Source: an uncultured Saccharospirillaceae bacterium
GTDB lineage: Bacteria; Pseudomonadota; Gammaproteobacteria; Pseudomonadales; Oceanobacteraceae
Reading direction: 5' to 3'
Length of the DNA: 64,000 nucleotides
Assembly (NCBI GenBank): GCA_947503895.1
Contig: CANNFT010000012.1
Coordinates: 142,009 to 206,008 of the forward strand
Part shown: piece after piece, positions 44,608-53,828 of the stretch
Layout of the letters: each line of letters begins with the position of its first letter
Position numbering within the stretch: the stretch's first letter is position 1
Translations under genes and position numbers: made by a program
The notes under the pieces: generated by a model
What the model was told of the DNA's origin: nothing
The model's input: the letters and a program-made list of their open reading frames with translations, nothing else
The model's database searches: none

Positions 44608-45194
44608 ATGATAAATCAACTTACAAAGGGTGAAAGTAAACGTGTCATGTACGTTGAAAATAAAGACGGATATATCGACGAATATAGTGCACACATCGGC
44701 TGGGTGACTTTTTCGAAGACGGGTAAAACGGTTTATTATAAAGGGCACCTCTAATCATTCACTTTAAGCTCTGGCCGACAGATCATTCTAAATTCAAGGC
44801 GTGTTTTTGAAGGTCTAACGGGTTAAATCGAGAAAACACAACACAGAAATTAGGATGATCCTCAGGCCCCGCAGGGCAAGGGCTGTAGCACTTAATTGCT
44901 ATGTCAGGCTTCTTGAAAAGGACTCGTCATTTCGCTGCGAAACCTTCCTAGCACTTAAGCACTACAGCCTCTTGCAGAGTCAAATTGAATGATTAGAGGT
45001 GCCCTTAAGAAAAAGTACTGTCTAGATTGAAGAAAGGTGGCATCTCGGGCAACCACATCGATGAATCAACAGGCGAAGAGTATTGGATATCAGGCGTAAA
45101 AAAGAAAGGCTCGAATGCTCACTGGGCTGAATCAACTCAGGTGAAAATTGATGACGATGCACTAGAAGAATATCAGAGAATTACAGCCGGATAG
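44608..45194 (+). pseudogene. Small conserved gene interrupted by a MITE
   Basis: An intact 5' part (ATG 44608, AAGGTGC ribosome site) encodes 'KGESKRVMYVENKDGYIDEYSAHIGWVTFSKTGKTVYY'. The 3' part (about 45009-45194) encodes 'LSRLKKGGISGNHID', 'GEEYWISGVKKKGSNAHWAES' and 'VKIDDDALEEY', ending at TAG 45192-45194. Together they match a conserved small bacterial protein (about 100 aa) often annotated as hypothetical or as a 1-deoxy-D-xylulose-5-phosphate-synthase-like protein. The insertion adds a stop after residue 48, so the gene is truncated. Simple excision leaving one TAA copy appears not to restore the frame, so a further indel is likely. Confidence 0.8.
44742..45005. mobile_element. 264-bp MITE with terminal inverted repeats
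   Basis: The ends are inverted repeats of 20 perfect bases (AGGGCACCTCTAATCATTCA), continuing imperfectly, and the element is flanked by a putative TAA target duplication (44739-44741 and 45006-45008). No transposase reading frame is present. Internally GGCTGTAGCACTTAA (about 44880) and TTAAGCACTACAGCC (about 44954) form a second near-perfect inverted repeat. It fits a non-autonomous element mobilised by an IS elsewhere in the genome; the TNA-type duplication is compatible with some IS5-family transposases, but the family is not proven. Confidence 0.85.
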
Positions 45195-45560
45195 ACCGCC
45201 GTTATTTATCATGCAGTGATTCATGTACAGTGGTTCAGATGTAGAATTTCAGATGCAGTAGTCAGACTCGATTTCGTCAATCTCAATACCAATCCGTGAC
45301 CTGATGTTTGCCTTCGTGGCGCTGCTCCTATGCAACTGAAACTACTATCAGGTCTGATAGGCTAACAATCATGGGTGTGGACCGGCGCTCACACAAGAAC
45401 ACGCACTTCCGTTTCTTCACTCTCACTACACGTTCACCACACATTCCCCACATATTTCTCTTGTTGATGGCGATAGGTGCTCATAAATAACACATCTACG
45501 CCCGTTATTCTGATCAAACTCATACGCACAATTTATGTAATGATGATCAGGAGTTTCTCT
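45195..45560. other. Intergenic region upstream of creD
   Basis: The 366-bp region after the interrupted gene contains the CreB half-site array (45422-45448) and the creD ribosome site. No other gene is supported. Confidence 0.5.
45422..45448 (+). promoter_or_regulatory. CreB-binding half-site array (cre-tag-like)
   Basis: Three half-sites repeat with an 11-bp period: CTCAC (45422-45426), TTCAC (45433-45437) and TTCCC (45444-45448), each separated by six bases. The known cre-tag is TTCAC-N6-TTCAC, so the two adjacent pairs each match at all but one position. A further TTCAC is at 45416-45420. It lies 110-140 bases before creD. Confidence 0.7.
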
Positions 45561-46997
45561 ATGAATAAACCGCTCGTAATTAAAATAGGCATAATCGCCT
45601 TTATCACGCTTATTTTTCTCATTGTGTTGCAAATGGTGTCAGGCACAGTTTGGGAACGAAAACGTTTTCAAATTCAGGCTAAGAACTCCGTTGCAAAAAG
45701 TTGGACAGGCCACCAAGAGGTGTTTGGTCCAATATTGGTATTGCCGTATAAAATAACTTGGCAAACCCAAGTTTGGTCAAAAGATGGCGAGCGTAAAGTC
45801 GCTAAGCAGCATTCGAGAACGGGTCAAAAGTGGGTGATGGCCAGTGCTTTGGATCAGTCTACCGATGTCGAGACAGAAGTACGTTATCAGGGTATCTATA
45901 AGTTTCCTGTATACTCCTCAAAAATACAAATTGACGGTCATTTTTCTACGGCGGGTATCAAAGACATTGATACAAGCTATATCTCGGGAACAGATATCCG
46001 AGTTGAGTTTGATCAACCCTTTATCGGAATTGGAATCGCGGATGCGCGAGGCATTAATAGCGTGCCGAAGTTAGATTGGGTGGGTGAAACGATCGACTTT
46101 TCACCGGGCAGCCGACTGGGTTATATGCCGTCTGGGTTACATACCACGGTCCCCAAATCCTTTCTGGTAGATGGTGCTAAGCAGACAGACCTCCCGTTCA
46201 GTGTGGTCATCAGTCTACGGGGCATGGATCAAATCATTTTTTATCCCGTCGCAAAAAATTATTCTTTACATGTTAGTTCACCTTGGCAACACCCTAAATT
46301 CATCGGTAATTTCTTACCACTTAATCGAACGATTTCGGATGCGGGGTTTGATGCTCAATGGGCTGTTACGTCTTTTGCTACCAATATGGAAGATGCGTTA
46401 CAACGCTGTGAGGCAGCTGATTGTAAGTTGAACAACGGTGACGGTTTTGGTATCAACTTTATTGAACCGGTAGATATTTACTTGCAGTCAGAGCGCTCTC
46501 TTAAATATGGTCTGCTCTTCATCATTCTGGTTTTTACGGCCTTCTTCGTTTTTGAAATATTGAAAAAGCTGCCTATTCACCCTATTCAATACAGCTTAGT
46601 CGGCTTAGCGATTGCCGTTTTTTACCTCTTGCTTATGTCGTTGTCCGAGCACCTCAATTTTTCGATTTCATACAGTTTGGCAGCGCTAGCGTGTGTCGTC
46701 TTGATCAGTTTCTATCTCATTTTTGTTCTTCGCAATACTCGAACGGCTTGTCTGTTTGGTGGGTTACTCGGTCTGCTTTACGCCATGTTATACGTCATCG
46801 TGAGTGCGGAGGATTTCGCCTTGCTCATGGGCAGTGGTCTCGTCTTTGCTATGCTTACATTACTGATGGTGACAACACGCCGAATAGACTGGTATCAAGT
46901 CGGTTTACCGTCTCCTTCCGTTGTATCGAAGGTTTCGTCAAACCCTACTGCAGAGGCAGATGATAGCCATGCAAAGGAAATACAAGCGACGGATTGA
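45561..46997 (+). CDS. creD: Inner-membrane protein CreD
   Basis: CreD is the inner-membrane protein strongly induced by CreBC and linked in Pseudomonas to envelope stress and beta-lactam responses. The start at 45561 (MNKPLVIKIGIIAFITLIF) follows AGGAG by 7 bases; the product is 478 aa. It has one N-terminal transmembrane helix, a large periplasmic domain ('WTGHQEVFGPILVLPY', 'YQGIYKFPVYSSKIQIDGHF', 'FVDPVDIY'-like 'FIEPVDIYLQSERSLKYGLLF'), then about five C-terminal helices, as in CreD. A cre-tag array lies upstream; creBC lies upstream beyond the interrupted gene. Confidence 0.93.
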   Translation: MNKPLVIKIGIIAFITLIFLIVLQMVSGTVWERKRFQIQAKNSVAKSWTGHQEVFGPILVLPYKITWQTQVWSKDGERKVAKQHSRTGQKWVMASALDQSTDVETEVRYQGIYKFPVYSSKIQIDGHFSTAGIKDIDTSYISGTDIRVEFDQPFIGIGIADARGINSVPKLDWVGETIDFSPGSRLGYMPSGLHTTVPKSFLVDGAKQTDLPFSVVISLRGMDQIIFYPVAKNYSLHVSSPWQHPKFIGNFLPLNRTISDAGFDAQWAVTSFATNMEDALQRCEAADCKLNNGDGFGINFIEPVDIYLQSERSLKYGLLFIILVFTAFFVFEILKKLPIHPIQYSLVGLAIAVFYLLLMSLSEHLNFSISYSLAALACVVLISFYLIFVLRNTRTACLFGGLLGLLYAMLYVIVSAEDFALLMGSGLVFAMLTLLMVTTRRIDWYQVGLPSPSVVSKVSSNPTAEADDSHAKEIQATD

Positions 46998-47047
46998 ATT
47001 TCGTTGCTTAGTACGACAAACAATGGTATTAGCTCATCACAAAAGTA

Positions 47048-47094
47048 CAGCCTGGCAAACGGCACCATCGGATAAGGAGAGGGCTGCCAGGCTG
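47048..47094. repeat. 10-bp inverted repeat after creD
   Basis: CAGCCTGGCA (47048-47057) and TGCCAGGCTG (47085-47094) are perfect inverted copies separated by 27 bases. No T run follows; it could be a terminator-related hairpin or a protein-binding site. Confidence 0.4.
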
Positions 47095-47221
47095 GGAGGT
47101 TGTAACGGCGTGAATATGCAGAAGTGTTGCGCTCATTTTTAGTCTCATGGCCACTTTACTTGGCAGGAGAAGAACCGCGTTCCTCTCCTGCTGAGCAAAG
47201 TCTTAATAAGTTTAGGGGTTA

Positions 47222-48307
47222 ATGAATACATCCATGGAAAAACCTGACTTGCCTATTGGCATTCCTAGTTCTTTTATCAACTTGCTAAGCTCACTTTTAC
47301 GTGAACCGAGTGTTGTTGGATGTGAGCATGCGTTCTTTCGTGTACTACAGCGTGAGTTGGAAGAGCGAGGTGCGCAAGTCGTTTGGTATGAAGGTTTATT
47401 GGTGGCCCATGGTAGCCAACCCAACAGCATGATGTTTTCTGCTCATGCTGACCGGCACGGCTTGATGTGCACCGGACCGAATGAATTTCAGTATGCGGCG
47501 TTTGTATCGGGTGCACGATCGGATTTGCTGGGTAATTCTGTGAGTGAGCAACTCATGCGAAAAATCGTTGGGCGTTTTCAGAGTGAGTCCGTTTACGCCT
47601 ATGAGCCATGGTCAGGTGCTTACCGTGGCAAAGGAAAGATTAAAAATGCTTATATCTGTGAGCGTCGTAATAATCTAATTTTCGAATTGGAAGGCTTAGA
47701 GTACCTTGTTGCGGGCACGCCAGTGGCATTTGCCGATAAGCTCAAAATCACTCATGACGGAATGGTTGGCCAATTAGATAACGTGTTGTGTTTGGCTTCC
47801 TTGGTCTATTTGTTTGAATTGGGTTTCCAAGGCACTGCGTTTTTTACGGCGCAAGAAGAGGCAGGCAAAAGCTGGCGCTATTTGTTGGAATGGTTTCGCC
47901 GTTTTGGCGGCAGCACAAACCAGTTAATTGTGGTGGATACGAGTCCTTACCCTGATGTGCAAACGGCGCAGAAACAGCAACTGGTCCTGCGCAATAAGGA
48001 TGCGAATGCAAGCTTTAATGTTGAACTCACTCAGCGGTTAGCAAAACTTTGTGCTGATAAGTCATATTCCATTCAATTTAAAGATACGTATGTTGAAGAA
48101 CAAAATGTTCAGGCTGTTGCACGTGGCGAATCACCAGCCAGCTTGGGTTCCACGGAGCTGGGGCGCATCATTGCTGCGTCCGGCGGACTCGTCGACGGCA
48201 CAACCTTACAAATCCCCAGTAGCGGTTATCACACCATGTCTGAAACGGCACCCATTCAATCCGTCTCGGCTTACTTAGATGTATTGAAGGCCCTTGCTGA
48301 CGTATAG
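47222..48307 (+). CDS. M42-family metallopeptidase
   Basis: The 361-aa protein resembles M42 glutamyl-aminopeptidases and cellulase-like dizinc peptidases. Metal and catalytic residues can be recognised in 'FSAHADRHG', 'GQLDNVLCLASLVYL', 'FTAQEEAGKSWRY', 'IVVDTSP' and 'PSSGYHTMSE', spaced as in the family. No signal peptide is present, so it acts in the cytoplasm, probably on peptides. AGGGG precedes the ATG closely. Two hairpin terminators follow. Confidence 0.82.
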   Translation: MNTSMEKPDLPIGIPSSFINLLSSLLREPSVVGCEHAFFRVLQRELEERGAQVVWYEGLLVAHGSQPNSMMFSAHADRHGLMCTGPNEFQYAAFVSGARSDLLGNSVSEQLMRKIVGRFQSESVYAYEPWSGAYRGKGKIKNAYICERRNNLIFELEGLEYLVAGTPVAFADKLKITHDGMVGQLDNVLCLASLVYLFELGFQGTAFFTAQEEAGKSWRYLLEWFRRFGGSTNQLIVVDTSPYPDVQTAQKQQLVLRNKDANASFNVELTQRLAKLCADKSYSIQFKDTYVEEQNVQAVARGESPASLGSTELGRIIAASGGLVDGTTLQIPSSGYHTMSETAPIQSVSAYLDVLKALADV

Positions 48308-48379
48308 CCTCTCATAAGCGATCAGCGACTTTGGTGGGGTAACACCCCGCCAATCATATTGCCCATCATTTTACTTTAC

Positions 48380-48413
48380 GGCGCATAGAACCTCTGGTAG
48401 GTTCGCGCCGTTT
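48380..48413 (+). terminator. Intrinsic terminator (first of two)
   Basis: GGCGC-AT-AGAACCT pairs with AGGTTC-G-CGCC, followed by GTTTTCC, about 70 bases after the M42 peptidase stop. Confidence 0.65.
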
Positions 48414-48429
48414 TCCGTTCTGATCGCGT

Positions 48430-48456
48430 ACCGTGCAGTCCTCCGCACGGTTTTTA
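48430..48456 (+). terminator. Intrinsic terminator (second of two)
   Basis: ACCGTGC pairs with GCACGGT around an 8-base loop and is followed by TTTTT. Confidence 0.7.
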
Positions 48457-48518
48457 CGTTTAAGTGCGGTCTACTGGTCAAACAACTTCTATCATTTTAA
48501 ATATCAAAGGGCGATCGT

Positions 48519-49028
48519 TTGTCTGTGTCATCTATGTTTAGTATTGAACCTTACAGTTGGGCTTCTATCGCAACCGCAATATTTTGCGGAGCAATCATTG
48601 GCTTAGAGCGTCAACTACGTGGTAAGCCCGTGGGCATTCGTACATCGGCATTAATCACCTTAGGGACCTATCTGTTTCTAGCGACAGCCTTTTTACTGGA
48701 AGGCAGCACTGTCGATCCTTCCCGTGTGGTAGGGCAGGTGATTACGGGTGTTGGGTTTTTAGGTGCGGGCGTGATGTTGGCAAAGGATGGTGTGGTGATG
48801 GGCGTCACCTCTGCAGCATCCATTTGGGTATTGGCGGCCATTGGAGTTATGATCTCCACAGATCACTTAGCCCATGCGATCAAACTGTCCTTTGTGGTGG
48901 TTTTGATCCTTTGGGGTGTCGACTTCTTGGAAGAGAATACGAAAGCCTTTAGCCGAGGCGTGCACAGTAAAGTGAGATCCATTCGAGGGCGAACGAAATT
49001 GCACAGCGAAGAAGAAAAACAGGATTAA
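48519..49028 (+). CDS. MgtC/SapB-family membrane protein
   Basis: The 169-aa protein shows 'IFCGAIIGLERQLRGKPVGIRTSALITLG' followed by 'VGQVITGVGFLGAGVMLAKDGVVMGVTSAASIWVLAAIGVMI', the core pattern of the MgtC/SapB family, with about four to five transmembrane helices. It lacks the long C-terminal domain of Salmonella MgtC. Functions in the family concern magnesium stress or F1Fo ATPase inhibition, but short members are uncharacterised. The start is TTG 48519, with GTG 48525 and ATG 48534 as alternatives. Confidence 0.85.
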   Translation: MSVSSMFSIEPYSWASIATAIFCGAIIGLERQLRGKPVGIRTSALITLGTYLFLATAFLLEGSTVDPSRVVGQVITGVGFLGAGVMLAKDGVVMGVTSAASIWVLAAIGVMISTDHLAHAIKLSFVVVLILWGVDFLEENTKAFSRGVHSKVRSIRGRTKLHSEEEKQD

Positions 49029-49049
49029 TTCAAGGCTGTGCATGAGATG

Positions 49050-49727
49050 TTAGTTTTTAATACGTGCTCGCTTGAAGGCTGTTGAGATGCCCGTGATCAA
49101 CAGCCATGCGAACAACATCCAACCGTTTAGGGTGCCACCCCCAGAGTTTGCTGTGCTGTTTCCATCGTCTGTGGTGCTTGTCACGATTGCAGAAAAGTCG
49201 AGGTCGTCAATGGCGACCATACCGCCACCTGTTACATTGACTTCCACAGACCGTATAGCCGCAGCACCGTCTACCACTTCATATCGAATGTTCGTCCAGT
49301 CGGCGCTACCGATATCGTTGACTTGATGCACCACACCATTACTAGAGTCGACAATTTCAACACTGGCGATGGCAGGGTTGCTCGGAACATTTTGCGTGCG
49401 GATGTAAAACTCAATTTCAGTCGGTGATTCACTGAATGTAATCGTGCCGACGCCGGTGCTCGTACCTCGACTACCGTTATCACCGGCGGGATCAATCATC
49501 CAGCTTTTGGTGCCGGAGTGATACAGGCTTCCATTGCCAATGGTGAAATTAGTGCCACCAGAAAATGTAGCGGAGAGATCAGAGTCTGATATTGAAAAAT
49601 CAGCCACTGATGTCACGGAAATACTTTCGAAATCAGTACTAAATTCGACTGCTGAAGCTTGCCCTGACGCTGTGAATAGGAGAAGTATCAGGTATAGACG
49701 AGTTAACACATGTACGGGATGGTTCAT
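49050..49727 (-). CDS. Secreted protein with GlyGly-CTERM-like tail
   Basis: The 225-aa protein starts at ATG 49727 behind GGAGGAAATC. It has a signal peptide (about 1-26, ending 'SGQASA|VEF'). The mature part is beta-rich and Ser/Gly/Thr-rich, with a galactose-binding-like run 'SVEIVDSSNGVVHQVNDIGSADWTNIRYEVVDGAAAIRSVEVNVTGGGMVAIDDLDF'. The C-terminus has Gly-Gly-Gly, a transmembrane stretch (MLFAWLLITGISTAF) and a basic tail (KRARIKN), the layout of GlyGly-CTERM anchors cut by rhombosortase. Function unknown; secretion to the surface is inferred. Confidence 0.7.
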   Translation of the reverse strand: MNHPVHVLTRLYLILLLFTASGQASAVEFSTDFESISVTSVADFSISDSDLSATFSGGTNFTIGNGSLYHSGTKSWMIDPAGDNGSRGTSTGVGTITFSESPTEIEFYIRTQNVPSNPAIASVEIVDSSNGVVHQVNDIGSADWTNIRYEVVDGAAAIRSVEVNVTGGGMVAIDDLDFSAIVTSTTDDGNSTANSGGGTLNGWMLFAWLLITGISTAFKRARIKN

Positions 49728-49968
49728 GATGATTTCCTCCGTCAATGGAGATACGGTGCAATATTGGGTCTTAACGTTCAATAGGTACAGTTTAGCAGCA
49801 AATCCTAGCGTGCCGTCTGGTTAACCAATTAGGATCGCCTAAGATTATCGTCACAAAATTTGGCGGTTAGAGTCTCATGCATGAAAGCGGTATAGTTGGA
49901 ACTTAAGACAAGACTTAAAACTCAAGGCACGGATGAGATGACAAGCTCAGAACTGAGGAGTGGACACA

Positions 49969-50616
49969 GTGACGGATAAGCTGCAAACAGTAGAATATTC
50001 TCGTTGGCAAAACTTAATGAGTAGAATGCAGTTCGCACATGAAACGACATCAGAAACCTATCAAGCGTTGGTAGCCGCATACTCGGAGCAACATCGGTAT
50101 TACCATAATTTACAGCACATCGCTGCAGCTTTATGGCATTTCGAGCAAGCGCGAGCAGCCATAAGCTTACCGGATGATCGAGCGAACGAAATAGAGTTGG
50201 CATTGTGGTTCCATGACGCAATTTATAAGCCGTTTTCAGCGACTAATGAACGTGATAGTGCGGATTGGGCCAGCCGATTTTTGATCATAAATCAAGCTGA
50301 CGTAGCGTTAGTTGAGCGCGTCGAACAATTGATTATGGCGACGCTTCATACAGCTCAGTACGATAAGCCAGAGCAACAGCTATTAGTGGATGTTGATCTT
50401 AGTATTCTGGGGGCGGCTGACAAAGTGTACGACGAATTTGAAGCGAACGTGCGTCGGGAATATCGGTGGGTACCTAATCTAATGTTTAAACGAAAGCGAA
50501 AAGCGCTACTGAAGAGCTTTTTAAATCGAGCACGTGTCTATCAAACGGATTTCTTCCATGATCTTTATGAAGAAAAAGCCCGTGATAATCTAAATAGAGC
50601 AGTATCACGTCTTTAA
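49969..50616 (+). CDS. HD-domain predicted phosphohydrolase
   Basis: The 215-aa protein has the metal-binding 'YHNLQHI' and 'ALWFHDAIYKP' motifs followed by 'TLHTAQYDKPEQQLLVDVDLSILGA', the pattern of a family of predicted HD metal-dependent phosphohydrolases. GTG 49969 has GGAG 8 bases upstream and is preferred over the GTG at 49960. Substrate is unknown. It faces the FAN1-like nuclease gene convergently, with 23 bases between the stops. Confidence 0.8.
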   Translation: MTDKLQTVEYSRWQNLMSRMQFAHETTSETYQALVAAYSEQHRYYHNLQHIAAALWHFEQARAAISLPDDRANEIELALWFHDAIYKPFSATNERDSADWASRFLIINQADVALVERVEQLIMATLHTAQYDKPEQQLLVDVDLSILGAADKVYDEFEANVRREYRWVPNLMFKRKRKALLKSFLNRARVYQTDFFHDLYEEKARDNLNRAVSRL

Positions 50617-50639
50617 ATATTCCGTTGAATAGCTGCTGG

Positions 50640-52301
50640 CTATTGAACTTCAATATGGGCGACTTCAACGGGCACGCCATTGGAGACAAAAAAATGAAGC
50701 CATTCAATTTGGTTTTTTTGTAACCTGTCTCCAGGGCCTTTAACTTCAATTAATCGATATCGTCGTTTTGTTTCATCCAGTGCGACCAAATCAGGGAAAC
50801 CATTGCGATTGGCGCGTAGGTCTTCCCACATTCTATCCCAAATAGCCAACCAATGAGACTGAGGAATAATCGCGAGTGTAGTCTGTAAAAACGGTAAGGT
50901 TACATTGTGCCAATTAAACAAAGGGTTTTCTAAACCATATTTAAGCTGGTATTGCTTTAAAATATGACCTTGCCAATCGCTGCTCCTCAATACGTCTTGT
51001 GCTGCGTGGACTGTTTTTTGACGTCGCGATAAGAAATGTTCGCTGTAGAGGTCATGAGGGGCGGATTGAAAAGGGTGAGAAAAAGCACCTTTGACGTTAT
51101 CGAATATGACGTCCCAGTAGGCAAGCGTGAACACGCTGTTAAACAATTGATTTTCCGTGTGTTCGATCCAGCTGAATTCATTCGAAAATAGCACTTCGCC
51201 CATTTGTTCTATATTGGTGGGACTGGCTTTAATTTGGTATGTCTGGGTAGGTAAAGCATACTTTTTTGGCCATTGTATAGGCGTTTCATGTGGACGTTCG
51301 GTTAATACTTTTTTAAAAAGTCGTTTAATCAGCGCTTGGCTATCCCTGACTTCGGCTGCATTTTGTGTGTCATAAATAGTACGTGCGATTGCCCACGCTT
51401 CAAGTACGTTACCAGACTTTTCCAATAGTCGGCTACGGCGTTCTCTTGCTGGCGGTAATTGGCTTTTACTGTATAGCGCTAGTGCTAGACTGGGTTGATG
51501 TCCTTCTAGGAGTCGTGCTGTTTCATTAAGGGCTTTACTGAATGTTCGTTGGTTCGCGTCGGACGGCAATATAGCGTTCAATTGATGAGCGATGTTTTTG
51601 ATCAAGGTAAGCTTTTTGTTTTGATCCTTTAGTTTATTAGCGGCCTGCAACTGTAAACGAATATTGCATATTGTCTGATATTCAAGAATGTCCTCTGTGC
51701 AATTGAAAATTCGCAGTGATCTATCAATGATATATTGTTCGTATCGCTTGATCTCTAAATCATTCAGAACAAAATCTGTCAGTGATTGGTGTGCATTTCC
51801 AAAAAATAAAAGCTGAAACCTTTGAATAATATCCTTATGAGGATGGGTGATAAGGCTGCAATTGGGCTTATTCAAAGTCTTCCAATGCGCCTCTATCGCA
51901 TCGAGAAGCTCCACTTTAGATTGATTTTTCTTGACGTTAAGCTGTGCTAAGGACTCACTGGAAAGATAAAACCACCAGTCATCCTTAGTGAGCGTTTCTG
52001 CCCAAGGTTGATATTCATCGGGCTGACACAGCAGCAGTAGGCCCGACGTAACGAGATTCATCATTCCAACTTGAATATCGGGGATGTCTTGGTACTGAAT
52101 TTTACTTTCTAAAAAATGGACAGGATTACGGCAAGCTAATCTAACATAAAGACATTGGTCAGCGGTTGATTGTATATAAAACTGTTTCAGCCAATGCAAA
52201 TCTTTTTCAGGCAAAATATCCGAATAGTTCGCTTCCACGGTTCGGCACAGTGTCAGGAAATTTGTTAAATAATATTCTGGTGGAAGCTGAAATGATGCCA
52301 T
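50640..52301 (-). CDS. FAN1-like VRR-NUC nuclease
   Basis: The 553-aa protein resembles FAN1 (Fanconi-associated nuclease 1) of bacteria. The C-terminal VRR-NUC/PD-(D/E)xK domain has 'GFPDLVALD', 'YRLIEVKGPGDRLQKNQIEWL' with the acidic and Lys catalytic residues. The remaining N-terminal part is helical, with TPR/SAP-like features as in Pseudomonas FAN1. FAN1 is a structure-specific 5'-flap endo/exonuclease involved in interstrand crosslink repair. No frameshift is seen. An HD hydrolase gene converges on it; a CPA2 antiporter gene lies upstream on the same strand. Confidence 0.9.
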   Translation of the reverse strand: MASFQLPPEYYLTNFLTLCRTVEANYSDILPEKDLHWLKQFYIQSTADQCLYVRLACRNPVHFLESKIQYQDIPDIQVGMMNLVTSGLLLLCQPDEYQPWAETLTKDDWWFYLSSESLAQLNVKKNQSKVELLDAIEAHWKTLNKPNCSLITHPHKDIIQRFQLLFFGNAHQSLTDFVLNDLEIKRYEQYIIDRSLRIFNCTEDILEYQTICNIRLQLQAANKLKDQNKKLTLIKNIAHQLNAILPSDANQRTFSKALNETARLLEGHQPSLALALYSKSQLPPARERRSRLLEKSGNVLEAWAIARTIYDTQNAAEVRDSQALIKRLFKKVLTERPHETPIQWPKKYALPTQTYQIKASPTNIEQMGEVLFSNEFSWIEHTENQLFNSVFTLAYWDVIFDNVKGAFSHPFQSAPHDLYSEHFLSRRQKTVHAAQDVLRSSDWQGHILKQYQLKYGLENPLFNWHNVTLPFLQTTLAIIPQSHWLAIWDRMWEDLRANRNGFPDLVALDETKRRYRLIEVKGPGDRLQKNQIEWLHFFVSNGVPVEVAHIEVQ

Positions 52302-52371
52302 AAATATTCGTCATCCACTCGATGGGATTCATTAAGATGAATGGCTATTATTGCTCATAAGCGTTCTATTT

Positions 52372-53568
52372 TTAAAGACCATATCGTCGGTAAAAAAGTT
52401 TGATCCAGAATGGAGAAAATATAGTGGTGTACGCAATGACCATAATCAGTGCGGTATAGACATCATTTGTGAAGACATTGGCTGCACTCCCTAATCCCGC
52501 AAAAATTAACCCTACCTCTCCTCTCGGCACCATCGCCATACCAATGACCACTCGTTTTGGGTAGGGCTCATTAATAAACAGTGCACCCGAGAATTTGCTT
52601 GCGACAGCGACAATGGCCATTGTAATGGTGAAAGACCAGAAGAAAGATGATTGCCAATCGACAATACTGAGGTCCAGAGATAGACCCACACTGACAAAGA
52701 AAATAGGTGTGAAGAGTTGCACAATGGGTTTCATCTCACTTAATACACGTTCTGAAAACCCGTTTTGACCCTTGAGAGAAATACCAAATGGAAGGAAGAA
52801 TCGCCTTGAAAGTGCAATGCCCGCAGCGAATCCTCCCAATAGTTCGGGTGCCCCGAATAGATGGGCCAACCAAGCAAACAGTAAAACCAGTGAGACGATA
52901 GTCGTAGGAATGAGCCCTGGGTTATCGATGTGCTGATCCAAGTATTGAATGCCATGAGAAATGACTTTTGCCAGAATGGGGGCGAGTAGAAAAAATAACC
53001 CGACGTACAACATGATGATGCCAGCATTCGTCACGCTGACGGTTCCGGTTGTTGAGAACTCGTAAAGAACGGCTAATAAAATCACGCCCAGTACGTCATC
53101 TAAGACCGCTGCGCCAAGTGTTATTTGGCCCTCGGTACTGTGCTGGGCTTTTAGGTCTGACAATGTGCGAACAGTAATACCAATACTGGTGGCTGTGAGT
53201 GTTCCGCCCACAAATAACGATACGATGACGGGTTGATCAAAAATTTGATCACTGATTAAAAAACCGAAGATAAATGGGGTAACAAAGCCGCCAATCGCAA
53301 CGATGATAGATTTGTAGCCAGCGTTAAGAAGCTTGTCGATATCGGTTTCAAGTCCCACTTCAAACAACAGCAGAATCACGCCAATTTCACCTAATAAACG
53401 AATGATTTCGTTTATTTCGACCCAGCCCAAAAGGCTGGGCCCGATCAATATGCCAGCGCAGAGCTCTCCAATCACACTGGGCACACCACAAGCTGCGGCT
53501 AGCTCGCCTAGTAGGCGTGCAGCCACTAAGATAATTAACAGATGCAATAAAAAGGTCGAGGCATCCAT
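52372..53568 (-). CDS. CPA2-family cation:proton antiporter
   Basis: The 398-aa integral membrane protein has about 11-12 transmembrane helices. CPA2 features include 'GVPSVIGELCAGILIGPSLLG', 'TDIDKLLNAGYKSIIVAIGGF', 'TLTATSIGITVRTLSDL' and 'VLDDVLGVILLAVLYE' with the ion-binding Asp pair, plus 'GEVGLIFAGLG' near the end. It lacks the TrkA-N domain of KefB/KefC, so it is closer to the shorter NapA-like antiporters. The probable substrate is Na+ or K+. ATG at 53568. Confidence 0.88.
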   Translation of the reverse strand: MDASTFLLHLLIILVAARLLGELAAACGVPSVIGELCAGILIGPSLLGWVEINEIIRLLGEIGVILLLFEVGLETDIDKLLNAGYKSIIVAIGGFVTPFIFGFLISDQIFDQPVIVSLFVGGTLTATSIGITVRTLSDLKAQHSTEGQITLGAAVLDDVLGVILLAVLYEFSTTGTVSVTNAGIIMLYVGLFFLLAPILAKVISHGIQYLDQHIDNPGLIPTTIVSLVLLFAWLAHLFGAPELLGGFAAGIALSRRFFLPFGISLKGQNGFSERVLSEMKPIVQLFTPIFFVSVGLSLDLSIVDWQSSFFWSFTITMAIVAVASKFSGALFINEPYPKRVVIGMAMVPRGEVGLIFAGLGSAANVFTNDVYTALIMVIAYTTIFSPFWIKLFYRRYGL

Positions 53569-53828
53569 CGCTTCCTCACCTGTACCTGTTTTTCTAGGAA
53601 AGATCAGTATAACGAGGCACGACTTTAGGCATCTAGTTTTTCTGTGCTTTTGTGTGTGAAAAAAAGGTGTGATTCTGTTTTATGAAGATTTAATGCTTAG
53701 GCCGGTCATTTTGAATACCTATAGTTATGAAGCTGTCATTTTTCCTTCGTTTTTTATGGGGTTGATAAAACACTTTACTGCTTCATTCGCAGGCTAGGAG
53801 CGTTGCAAATGAAGCAAGCGTACTAAGA

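Noticed and set aside
52372..53568. KefB/KefC potassium efflux assignment
   Set aside because: The TrkA-N nucleotide-binding domain is missing, so the general CPA2 label is safer.
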